Of a stretch of 64,000 nt of DNA, positions 8,403 to 16,313 are shown in pieces. Location: positions 1,178,001 through 1,242,000 of the forward strand of contig NZ_JAASQJ010000002.1 in the NCBI RefSeq assembly GCF_011762185.1, written 5' to 3'. Numbering within the stretch: the first letter of the stretch is position 1; every line of letters begins with the position of its first letter. This DNA comes from Dyadobacter arcticus. Its GTDB lineage: Bacteria; Bacteroidota; Bacteroidia; Cytophagales; Spirosomataceae. Made by a program: the position numbers and the translations under genes. Under the pieces are notes generated by a model. The model ran no database searches. It worked only from the letters and a program-made list of their open reading frames with translations, and was not told where the DNA came from.

Positions 8403-9251
8403 ATGTCCGACTTCATTAAAGATAAACTTTGGGCGATCATCGCATTGAATACCAGCCCGGAAGAGGCGGACTGGTTGCAACAGAAAGGACTCTCCGATCC
8501 GCTTGAATTGATGACTGCTTTTGTCGCCGTTCCACGATCTTTACCAAAAAAAGTGGTTAATGTAAGTCAAGATGAACTATCGGCGCTGAGTACCGAATTT
8601 TCAGGATTTTCGATCCTTGGCTGGTCACTTGTGAGGGTCAGCAGAGTTTGGCTTTTGACGCAATTGGATCCGTCGGATAGGCATGAATATGTAAAAAACA
8701 TTGAAACGCTGTTTGATACCGCGGAAATGAACGAATTGGTGGCACTTTACTCAGCATTGCCACTTCTATCTTATCCAGACCAATGGCTTTTCAGGGCTAC
8801 TGATGCCGTTCGTTCCAATATGGGTTTTGTTTTTGATGCAATCGCCCTGCATAACCCTTATCCAGAAAAATATTTTGGCGAACCCGCCTGGAATCAGCTG
8901 GTTCTGAAAGCCATTTTTAATGACAAACCCATTCATTTTATTGAAGGCTTAGAGAACCGGGCGAATGAACAGCTTTCGATCACTATTTCGGACTTTGCTC
9001 ATGAGCGCTGGGCAGCAGGGAGGACGGTATCTCCGCAGGTATGGAGGCTTGTAGGTAAGTATATGACCCCGGCTTTACTCTCTGATATGCAGCATTTGTT
9101 TGGTTCCGAAAATACTGAGGATCAGAAAGGAGCAGCGCTGGCTTGTGCTGAGTCTAGTTTGCCCGCTGCAAATAATTTGCTGATCCAATACCCTAATCTG
9201 GAACAATCGGTGAAATCAGGTGTGCTTACCTGGGCCGATCTTGAACATTGA
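8403..9251 (+). CDS. eboA: EboA, first protein of the ebo metabolite-traffic cluster
   Basis: A 282-residue soluble, helical protein matching the EboA-type family that opens ebo clusters. It has no signal peptide or membrane helix, and its biochemical function is not established. The ATG at 8403 (MSDFIKDKLWAIIALN) is preferred over an in-frame TTG at 8325, because the extension lies in the leader stem-loop region and looks non-coding. Assignment rests largely on context: it directly precedes five genes in the exact order eboB-C-D-E-F. In Nostoc the cluster is needed to export a scytonemin precursor to the periplasm (published work on the ebo cluster). The role here is inferred. Confidence 0.82.
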   Translation: MSDFIKDKLWAIIALNTSPEEADWLQQKGLSDPLELMTAFVAVPRSLPKKVVNVSQDELSALSTEFSGFSILGWSLVRVSRVWLLTQLDPSDRHEYVKNIETLFDTAEMNELVALYSALPLLSYPDQWLFRATDAVRSNMGFVFDAIALHNPYPEKYFGEPAWNQLVLKAIFNDKPIHFIEGLENRANEQLSITISDFAHERWAAGRTVSPQVWRLVGKYMTPALLSDMQHLFGSENTEDQKGAALACAESSLPAANNLLIQYPNLEQSVKSGVLTWADLEH

Positions 9252-9262
9252 CGTTTACAACT

Positions 9263-10291
9263 ATGTGCCTAAACCGTAACGAAACTGCCCCAAACCCTTC
9301 CCACTTTGAAGAAAGTGAAGAAGCCGTCGCCGCACCGGCGCACCGGGAAATTGCCTGGAACGATTACCGTGACCTGATCAAAGGAATGCGGTTCTTCGAC
9401 CCGCATATCCATATGGTTTCCCGCACCACCGACGACTATCAGGCCATGCACCAGGCTGGCATTGTCGCGCTCATTGAACCTGCCTTTTGGCTCGGGCAGC
9501 CCCGGACGGGATTGTCCAGTTTCAAGGATTATTACAGCAGCCTGGTTGGCTGGGAGCGGTTTCGCTCTTCTCAGTTTGGCATCAAACATTACTGCACAAT
9601 GGGACTTAATTCCCGTGAGGCCAATAATGAACCTCTGGCTGAACAGGTTATGGAAATCCTTCCATTATATATTTACAAAGAAGGGGTTGTAGGTGTTGGT
9701 GAAATCGGTTTTGACGATCAGACGCCAGCCGAGGAAAAATATTACCGGCTTCAACTGGAATTAGCAAAAGAAGCAAAGCTGCCTGTCCAGATACATACCC
9801 CGCACCGGGACAAAAAGAAAGGAACAGAACGCAGCATGGCCATTGCACTGGAACATGGATTGGATCCTTCCTGGGTAATTGTTGATCATAATAATGAAGA
9901 AACTGTGAAGAGTGTATTGGATCAGGGATTTTGGGCCGCGTTTACAATTTATCCGTTTACTAAAATGGGAAATGAGCGCATGGTGAAAGTAGTGGAACAA
10001 TATGGCCCTGAGCGAATTATGGTTAACTCCGCAGCGGATTGGGGAATTTCGGATCCATTAGCAATCCCCAAGACGGCAGCATTGATGAAAATGCGCGGAA
10101 TTTCGGCCGAGACCATTCGCCTCGTTACCTATCAAAACGCCATCGACGCCTTTGGAAAAAGCGGACAGATTGATGTAAGTGATTTCGAATCAGCATCTTC
10201 GATAGATCAGACGGAAAAATTCCACGGCAACAGTATTTTAAGAGGAGGCCAGCAGCCTGCACCTGCCAAAGACTCTTTGGTCATTCAATAA
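9263..10291 (+). CDS. eboB: EboB, TatD-like metal-dependent hydrolase
   Basis: A 342-residue TIM-barrel hydrolase of the TatD/amidohydrolase type. Metal-site motifs are FDPHIHM (HxH), VGEIGFDD (Glu), LPVQIHTPHR (His), WVIVDHNN (His) and NSAADWGISDP (Asp), so the catalytic set looks complete. The ATG at 9263 is chosen. A TTG at 9248 overlaps the eboA stop and is an alternative that adds five residues. Although related to TatD DNases, its place between EboA and a UbiA-type prenyltransferase suggests a small-molecule substrate. The true substrate is unknown. Confidence 0.88.
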   Translation: MCLNRNETAPNPSHFEESEEAVAAPAHREIAWNDYRDLIKGMRFFDPHIHMVSRTTDDYQAMHQAGIVALIEPAFWLGQPRTGLSSFKDYYSSLVGWERFRSSQFGIKHYCTMGLNSREANNEPLAEQVMEILPLYIYKEGVVGVGEIGFDDQTPAEEKYYRLQLELAKEAKLPVQIHTPHRDKKKGTERSMAIALEHGLDPSWVIVDHNNEETVKSVLDQGFWAAFTIYPFTKMGNERMVKVVEQYGPERIMVNSAADWGISDPLAIPKTAALMKMRGISAETIRLVTYQNAIDAFGKSGQIDVSDFESASSIDQTEKFHGNSILRGGQQPAPAKDSLVIQ

Positions 10292-10292
10292 C

Positions 10293-11162
10293 GTGAGCAG
10301 TTTGAAACCATATCTTCAGCTAACCCGCCCCGCTAATCTTGTCACTGCGGTGGCCGATATCCTTGCGGGAATGGCAATTGCACAATTTACATTTTCATCT
10401 TTTCAACCCATATTCCTGATCCTTTCAACAATTGGGTTGTACGGGGGAGGAGTCGTCATGAATGATGTTTTTGATGCAAAACTGGATAGCATTGAACGTC
10501 CCGAAAGACCAATACCTAGTGGAAAAGTAGCGCTGAAATCGGCAACAATGCTGGGCATCTCACTGCTTTTCTTTGGAATTTTAGCTGCGGCGCTTTTCAG
10601 TTTTCAAAGTGGTATGATCGCCATTATCATCGCCATGCTGACTGTTTTATACAACCGTTTTGCCAAGCATCACGTCTTTTTTGGCCCGCTAACCATGGGA
10701 ATGTGTCGTGGTGGAAATTTGATTCTGGGTATGAGCGTCCTGCCCGAATCTTTTCAGAAATGGGGATTTATTGCTGTTTTACCTGTCGCCTACATCGGCG
10801 CGATAACCCTCATAAGTCAGGATGAAGTGCACGGAGGCAAAAAAAGGACGCTATATATTGCAGCATTGTTATATCTGATCGTTCTGGCTGCGCAATTGAC
10901 TATTGCTCAGCGGGAAGGGAACATTTCTTTTACATTACCGTTTGTTCTTTTGCACGCATGGCTCATCGGGCGACCATTGTGGAATGCGATACAAAAACCA
11001 ATTGGTCCCATGATTGGAAAAGCTGTGAAGGCCGGGGTCATTTCATTGATTGTGATGAATGCTTCCTGGTGTGTGGCTTTCGGATTATGGCCGCTTGCTC
11101 TGGCCGTTTTGGCGCTATTGCCTTTATCAATGGTTCTGGCAAAGGTTTTCGCGGTAACTTAG
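10293..11162 (+). CDS. eboC: EboC, UbiA-family prenyltransferase
   Basis: A 289-residue integral membrane protein with about eight or nine hydrophobic helices. The first UbiA aspartate motif is clear (NDVFDAKLDSIERPERPIPSG). The second acidic motif is shorter (SQDEVHGGKKR), as in EboC-type proteins. UbiA enzymes attach isoprenoid chains to aromatic or polyol acceptors in the membrane. The start is a GTG one base after the eboB stop. No ATG gives the conserved N-terminus (YLQLTRPANLVTAVADILAG). Together with EboD it suggests that a cyclic polyol becomes lipid-linked (inference). Confidence 0.9.
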   Translation: MSSLKPYLQLTRPANLVTAVADILAGMAIAQFTFSSFQPIFLILSTIGLYGGGVVMNDVFDAKLDSIERPERPIPSGKVALKSATMLGISLLFFGILAAALFSFQSGMIAIIIAMLTVLYNRFAKHHVFFGPLTMGMCRGGNLILGMSVLPESFQKWGFIAVLPVAYIGAITLISQDEVHGGKKRTLYIAALLYLIVLAAQLTIAQREGNISFTLPFVLLHAWLIGRPLWNAIQKPIGPMIGKAVKAGVISLIVMNASWCVAFGLWPLALAVLALLPLSMVLAKVFAVT

Positions 11163-11238
11163 GGTATAATAGAAAATAGAATGAGGGGAAGATACCCGTA
11201 TCTTAGTCTTTCATATAAATGCATTTTTAGCGTGTAGC

Positions 11239-12414
11239 ATGTCGAGTTCAATGCAAACCATAAAACAAAGTTTCAAGGTGGAATACAGCTATTCTGTATT
11301 TTTTACCCAATATTTATTTGAACCATCCAATCCGCTGCTTGCAGATTTCTTCAAAACTTTTAATGAACAAGGTTTTCAGCGAAAAGCCTTGGTGGTCGTG
11401 GATGAAGGATTTTCTGCTCATCAGATTGATCTGGCTGATCAAATTCAGTCCTATTTTTCAACTTCAATACCAAATATTCAGCTCGCGCCCAATATCATTA
11501 CGGTACCCGGAGGGGAAGCTTCCAAAAACGATCCTCAACTTTTTGACCTTTTGGTGCAAGCCATTGATGTTTATGGCATAGACAGACACTCATTTGTGAT
11601 CGGCATCGGCGGTGGTGCGGTGCTGGACCTTGTGGGATATGCTGCGGCTGTTTCGCATCGCGGGATTAAGTTGATCCGAATCCCAACGACTGTTCTATCC
11701 CAAAACGACTCAGGAGTCGGCGTTAAGAACAGCATTAATTTCAATGGCAAAAAGAACTTCCTCGGCACATTTGCGCCTCCAATCGCTGTATTTAATGATC
11801 TCACTTTCCTGAAAACATTAGATGACCGTGACTGGCGCGGCGGCATTGCCGAGGCTATTAAAGTTGCATTGATTAAAGACAAAGGTTTTTTTGAGTGGAT
11901 AGAAGAACGCGCCACTGCGCTTGCCAATCGGGACGAACCAGCAATGGCTTACCTCATCCATCGCTGCGCCGAAATGCACACCGATCATATTGCAGGTGGA
12001 GATCCATTTGAGTTTGGCTCATCCCGACCTCTGGATTTTGGGCATTGGGCTGCACACAAGCTCGAATATCTGACTGACTTCCAGGTTCGTCACGGAGAGG
12101 CGGTGGCTATTGGGATCGCATTGGATTGTGTGTATGCACAAAAGATCGGAAAATTGTCAGAGGCAGATCTGAACAGGATATTGGATGTGTTAAATAAGTT
12201 GGGTTTTGACCTTTACCATTCCAAACTGTCTGAAAATGATAAGGTTAACCTTCGGAATGGTCTGCAGGAATTTCGGGAACATTTGGGTGGACGACTTACC
12301 ATTATGCTGCTTGAAAGAATAGGTTTGGGCGTTGAGGTTCACGAATTGGATCCAGATATCATTGCGGAATCGGTTGATTATCTTGAAAGTTTAAAAATTA
12401 TTCATTCGATATGA
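11239..12414 (+). CDS. eboD: EboD, sugar phosphate cyclase of the 3-dehydroquinate synthase superfamily
   Basis: A 391-residue NAD-dependent, metal-dependent cyclase. The NAD loop is VPGGEASKN plus IGIGGGAVLDLVGYAAA. Metal ligands sit in GGIAEAIKVALI (Glu), DFGHWAAHKLE (His) and VRHGEAVAIG (His). The segment SQNDSGVGVKNSINF replaces the AQVDSSVGGKTGVN block of true shikimate-pathway dehydroquinate synthases, so it probably makes a different cyclitol. Its stop overlaps the eboE start (ATGA). It is the gene that most strongly ties the cluster to small-molecule synthesis. Product unknown. Confidence 0.88.
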   Translation: MSSSMQTIKQSFKVEYSYSVFFTQYLFEPSNPLLADFFKTFNEQGFQRKALVVVDEGFSAHQIDLADQIQSYFSTSIPNIQLAPNIITVPGGEASKNDPQLFDLLVQAIDVYGIDRHSFVIGIGGGAVLDLVGYAAAVSHRGIKLIRIPTTVLSQNDSGVGVKNSINFNGKKNFLGTFAPPIAVFNDLTFLKTLDDRDWRGGIAEAIKVALIKDKGFFEWIEERATALANRDEPAMAYLIHRCAEMHTDHIAGGDPFEFGSSRPLDFGHWAAHKLEYLTDFQVRHGEAVAIGIALDCVYAQKIGKLSEADLNRILDVLNKLGFDLYHSKLSENDKVNLRNGLQEFREHLGGRLTIMLLERIGLGVEVHELDPDIIAESVDYLESLKIIHSI

Positions 12415-13613
12415 TCACACCGTACGGTCATCTTACCTATTGCAGCAACATTCACCCGGGCGAGAAGTGGGCGGATCATTTCAGATCATTGCAGGAAAAC
12501 ATCCCATACATTCGTCAGCAACTTGCTCCCGGACAGCCATTTGGACTTGGATTAAGGGTTGCAAACGAGGCTTCGATTGAATTAAGCAAACCTGAGATAC
12601 TTCTTGAATTTAAAAGCTGGCTGGCCGAAAATGATGTTTATGTTTTCGTGATCAACGGCTTTCCATACGGCGGTTTTCATAATACTGTGGTTAAGGATGA
12701 TGTGCATACGCCGGATTGGACTACTGAAGACAGGCTGGAATACACAATCCGGCTTTTTAATATTTTAGCTGAATTACTGCCGGAAGATATGCATGGCGGC
12801 GTTTCCACACCTCCTTTATCCTATCGTTTATGGTGGAAATCGGATAATGACATTTATCAGGCCACGCGCACAGCCACACAGCATGTGCTTCAATTGCTCG
12901 ACAAATTGATCAGCATTGAAGAGGAAACGGGCAAACTGCTTCACCTGGATATTGAGCCGGAACCAGACGGTTTGCTCGATAATATCTCTGATTTCATCAC
13001 GTGGTACAACGAAACTTTGATCCCGGAAGGAACGATATATCTTTCAGGTAAACATGGGTTTGAACCAGGACATGCAAGAGAAGTAATCCTCCGACACATT
13101 CAGCTTTGTTATGACATTTGTCATGCTGCCGTCGGCTATGAAGATCCGGAAGAGTTATTGGAAACATTAAATGCAAACGGGATCAAAGTTGGTCGCATTC
13201 AGGTTAGCTCTGCGCTGAAAGTTAATTTTTCCAATGAAAAAGAAATCAAGTTGAGAGCAATCGGGACATTTAATGAGCCGGTTTATCTGCATCAGGTGGT
13301 CGCCCGAAATGCGGACCATACATTGACCCACTATCCTGACCTGACAGAAGCGTTAGCTGATTGGGGCGAGGATCAGGAAGAATGGCGGGTGCATTTCCAT
13401 GTTCCTTTATTTATTAATTCTTATGGCGTGCTGGAATCAACCCAGGGCGATATCGTCAAAACCCTCGCATTGCATTGCAAAACTCCTTTTTCATCATTCC
13501 TTGAAGTAGAAACTTATACCTGGGGAGTGCTTCCCGAAGATATGCAGAAACCCATCGGAGAGTCCATTGTAAGGGAAATCGAATGGGTGAAGAAAATTTT
13601 GAGTTATGAATAA
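12411..13613 (+). CDS. eboE: EboE, TIM-barrel metabolite-traffic protein
   Basis: A 400-residue xylose-isomerase-like barrel of the EboE family. Likely metal or substrate residues are in LHLDIEPEPDG, LCYDICHAAVGYED, VHFHVPLF and EVETYTWGVLP. No signal peptide. It overlaps eboD by 4 bp and eboF by 8 bp, so it is translationally coupled on both sides. Family members are known almost only from ebo clusters. Fold similarity suggests isomerisation or epimerisation of a polyol, but no activity has been shown to my knowledge. Confidence 0.88.
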   Translation: MITPYGHLTYCSNIHPGEKWADHFRSLQENIPYIRQQLAPGQPFGLGLRVANEASIELSKPEILLEFKSWLAENDVYVFVINGFPYGGFHNTVVKDDVHTPDWTTEDRLEYTIRLFNILAELLPEDMHGGVSTPPLSYRLWWKSDNDIYQATRTATQHVLQLLDKLISIEEETGKLLHLDIEPEPDGLLDNISDFITWYNETLIPEGTIYLSGKHGFEPGHAREVILRHIQLCYDICHAAVGYEDPEELLETLNANGIKVGRIQVSSALKVNFSNEKEIKLRAIGTFNEPVYLHQVVARNADHTLTHYPDLTEALADWGEDQEEWRVHFHVPLFINSYGVLESTQGDIVKTLALHCKTPFSSFLEVETYTWGVLPEDMQKPIGESIVREIEWVKKILSYE

Positions 13614-14970
13614 AACAGTCGTTATCGACATTGTAGGATTAAGTGCCAACCTCATCGGCGGACATACTCCTTTCCTCTCCAATTATTTAAAAAACAAGTA
13701 CTTAACTCCGATAAGGCCTGTTTTACCTGCCGTTACCACAACATCTCAAAGCACTTATATAACCGGAAAGTGGCCATCAGAGAATGGCATTGTCGGCAAT
13801 GGCTGGTATGACCGTGATGATTCGGAAGTGAAGTTTTGGAAGCAGTCCAATAAATTGGTTAAGGGGGAAAAAATATGGGACGCGGCTAAGAAACTCGACC
13901 CCAAGTTTACCTGCTCAAAAATGTTCTGGTGGTATAATATGTACTCTACCGCTGACTTCTCCGTAACTCCCCGGCCCCAATACCATGCTGATGGCGTCAA
14001 AGCACCCGATTGTTACTCCTATCCACCGGAACTTCGGGATAAATTGCAGAAAGATCTCGGGCAATTTCCATTATTCAGTTTTTGGGGGCCTAATGCGAAC
14101 ATTAAGTCCACCAAATGGATTGCAGATGCTTCAATCTGGGTAGACGAAAGGCATGATCCTACCTTGACGTTAATTTACCTGCCTCATCTCGACTATTGTC
14201 TTCAAAAATTCGGCCCTGATTTTGCCAAAATCGATAAGGAGCTTAAAGAAATTGATGATATCGTTAAGGGATTGATCGAGTATTACGAAGCAAAAAATGC
14301 GAAGATCATTTTGCTTTCGGAATATGGTATCAATCCAGTCAATAACCCGATCCATATCAACCGAATTTTGAGAAATGAAGGGCTGATCTCAGTGAGAACT
14401 GAACGTTGGTATGAATTATTGGATGCAGGTATATGCAAAGCATTTGCCACCGCTGACCATCAGATAGCCCATATTTATCTGAATGAGCCGACAGTTAAGG
14501 AGCAGGTAATCAATGTTTTGAAGAAAACACCTGGCATTGATCTTATCCTTGACAGAGAAGCTCAAAAAGCTTATCACATTAATCACGAACGTTCGGGTGA
14601 CATTGTGTTAGTTGCTAAGCCCGATAGCTGGTTTACGTATTATTACTGGCTCGACGACGCCAAAGCACCGGATTACGCGCATTTGGTAGACATTCACCGC
14701 AAGCCCGGCTATGATCCGGTGGAGATGTTTATGGACCCTAAAAATCCGCTTATCAAACTTCGCGCAGGTTATAAGCTGGCCCGCAAGCTATTGGGTTTCA
14801 GATACCTGATGGATGTGATCCCGCTGGATGCAACCTTGATCAAAGGCTCACACGGCAGTCCCAATGTGCCCCGAGAATATTATCCAATTTGCGTTACGGA
14901 TTCTGCATTGGAAAAAAAGGAACTTGAAGCTGTTGATGTGTACGACGTCATCTGGAATCACCTGATTTAA
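13606..14970 (+). CDS. eboF: EboF, nucleotide pyrophosphatase/phosphodiesterase-like protein
   Basis: A 454-residue alkaline-phosphatase-superfamily protein. The N-terminus VVIDIVGLS supplies the first metal-binding Asp, and TTTSQSTYITGKWPSENGIVGNGW carries the nucleophile Thr and the G-I-V-G-N-G block of type I phosphodiesterases. Further sites are LPHLDYCLQKFGPD and KGSHGSP near the C-terminus. The usual SDHG metal motif is changed to SEYGIN at about residues 242-247, so one metal site may be altered. No signal peptide, so it is probably cytoplasmic. It closes the ebo cluster. Substrate unknown. Confidence 0.87.
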   Translation: MNKTVVIDIVGLSANLIGGHTPFLSNYLKNKYLTPIRPVLPAVTTTSQSTYITGKWPSENGIVGNGWYDRDDSEVKFWKQSNKLVKGEKIWDAAKKLDPKFTCSKMFWWYNMYSTADFSVTPRPQYHADGVKAPDCYSYPPELRDKLQKDLGQFPLFSFWGPNANIKSTKWIADASIWVDERHDPTLTLIYLPHLDYCLQKFGPDFAKIDKELKEIDDIVKGLIEYYEAKNAKIILLSEYGINPVNNPIHINRILRNEGLISVRTERWYELLDAGICKAFATADHQIAHIYLNEPTVKEQVINVLKKTPGIDLILDREAQKAYHINHERSGDIVLVAKPDSWFTYYYWLDDAKAPDYAHLVDIHRKPGYDPVEMFMDPKNPLIKLRAGYKLARKLLGFRYLMDVIPLDATLIKGSHGSPNVPREYYPICVTDSALEKKELEAVDVYDVIWNHLI

Positions 14971-15026
14971 AATCCTTTTCGAAACAAAAAAACTTTCAGG
15001 ACGTTGTAAAAGAAAACTTCAACGTG

Positions 15027-16223
15027 ATGAAAACAACTTCTCTTCCTATACTTTTCCCTTTGACACTGATTTTGCTGGCAATTGCCTGTTCGTCAAATGA
15101 AAAGAACACGCCACAGACGCCACAGGAACCAGAAAAAACATTGAGTGCGACCAATGCTTTTCCTGCACTCACATTCAACAGGCCAGTTGAAATTCAACAA
15201 GTTGCGGGAGATAGCACCCGGTTTTTTGTTGTCGAGCAAGAAGGCGTTATTAATGTTTTTAGCAATAATAAGTCAGTTGCAACAAGCCAGATTTTCCTGG
15301 ATATCAAAAGTAAGGTTCAGGCTGGCGGCGAACGCGGCCTGCTGGGATTAGCCTTCCATCCCGATTTTAAAACCAACGGTTACTTTTTTGTCAATTACAC
15401 AGCTGGCAGCCCTTTAAAAACGGTCATATCCCGTTTCAAGGCTGCCTCTTCGACTGGCAACCAGGCTGATCCGCAAAGCGAAGCCATTCTTTTCACATTC
15501 AATCAGCCTTATGATAATCACAATGGCGGTTCATTGCAATTTGGAAAAGATGGCTTGTTATACATTGCGACAGGAGATGGAGGCAGCGGAGGTGATCCGC
15601 AAAATAATGCCCAAAACCACAGAAGTCATCTTGGCAAAATATTGCGGGTTGACGTAAACAAAACAGACAAAGGGAATTACGGTATTCCGGCTGACAACCC
15701 ATTTGTCGCTGCTTCTTCCGGTTTTTTGCCAGAAATCTATGCATACGGCCTTCGCAATCCATGGCGGATCAGTTTTGATACGGAAACTGGCCGATTGTTT
15801 GCAGGTGACGTTGGTCAGAATGTGCGTGAGGAAATTGACATTATTACCAAGGGAGGAAATTATGGGTGGCGGCTTAAAGAAGGCGTTGATTGTTACAACC
15901 CATCATCAGATTGTAATCCTGCGGGGTTGACTGAACCGATCCATGATTATAAACAGGATAACGGGGATCGGTCCATTACAGGCGGTTATGTATATCGCGG
16001 CACAGCAATTCCCTCTTTGTCAGGCAAATACATTTACGGCGATTATGTGAGCGGCCGGATTTGGGCGCTGGAAATGGATGGGGACAAGAAGAAAAGCAAT
16101 GCAGTTATTCTGGAAAATCAAGGTAGTATATCTTCATTTGGGCAGGATACAAAAGGTGAAGTATATTTCCTGAATCACAGCGAAGGAAAAGTTATGAAGC
16201 TTGTTAACGGAAATTTAAATTGA
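15027..16223 (+). CDS. PQQ-type soluble sugar dehydrogenase lipoprotein
   Basis: A 398-residue six-bladed propeller of the aldose sugar dehydrogenase (YliI/GdhB) type. The signal ends in the lipobox LAIAC, so it is lipid-anchored in the envelope. Family blocks are GGERGLLGLAFHP, YDNHNGGSLQFGKDGLLYIATGDGG (active-site His-Asn), YAYGLRNPWRISFD, DVGQNVREEIDI and RSITGGYVYRG. The ATG at 15027 follows a GTG at 15024. It lies 56 bp after eboF on the same strand, so it may be co-transcribed with the cluster. Enzymes of this family oxidise aldoses at C1 with PQQ. A PQQ synthesis locus is not in the window. Confidence 0.9.
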   Translation: MKTTSLPILFPLTLILLAIACSSNEKNTPQTPQEPEKTLSATNAFPALTFNRPVEIQQVAGDSTRFFVVEQEGVINVFSNNKSVATSQIFLDIKSKVQAGGERGLLGLAFHPDFKTNGYFFVNYTAGSPLKTVISRFKAASSTGNQADPQSEAILFTFNQPYDNHNGGSLQFGKDGLLYIATGDGGSGGDPQNNAQNHRSHLGKILRVDVNKTDKGNYGIPADNPFVAASSGFLPEIYAYGLRNPWRISFDTETGRLFAGDVGQNVREEIDIITKGGNYGWRLKEGVDCYNPSSDCNPAGLTEPIHDYKQDNGDRSITGGYVYRGTAIPSLSGKYIYGDYVSGRIWALEMDGDKKKSNAVILENQGSISSFGQDTKGEVYFLNHSEGKVMKLVNGNLN

Positions 16224-16249
16224 AAAATTAACCCGTCATTCTATATTTG
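16219..16249 (+). promoter_or_regulatory. Bacteroidota-type promoter before the carboxynorspermidine dehydrogenase-like gene
   Basis: ATTG at 16219-16222 and TATATTTG at 16242-16249 are separated by exactly 19 bp, close to the Bacteroidota consensus (TTTG, about 19 bp, TAnnTTTG). The predicted start of transcription is near 16256, just before the hairpin at 16257-16287. It overlaps the end of the PQQ dehydrogenase gene. Confidence 0.5.
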
Positions 16250-16256
16250 CGGGACA

Positions 16257-16287
16257 AACCTGGCAAGTTTTTAAAACTTACCAGGTT
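16257..16287 (+). promoter_or_regulatory. Long hairpin in the leader of the dehydrogenase gene (or terminator of the gene before)
   Basis: Arms AACCTGGCAAGTTTT and AAAACTTACCAGGTT pair over 15 bp with one mismatch, followed by a short T run and an A run. It sits between the PQQ dehydrogenase and the next gene, directly after a good promoter. It may end transcription from upstream or act in the new leader. Confidence 0.6.
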
Positions 16288-16313
16288 TTAAAAAAACCGT
16301 TAAATCGAATAAA

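Noticed and set aside
9263..10291. TatD DNase
   Set aside because: The fold is shared, but the position in the ebo cluster and the sequence point to EboB.
11239..12414. Shikimate-pathway aroB
   Set aside because: Changed substrate block and position in an ebo cluster argue for EboD.
15001..15025. Hairpin ACGTTG/CAACGT before the PQQ dehydrogenase gene as a terminator
   Set aside because: Only 6-bp arms, no T tract, and it touches the start codon; not convincing.
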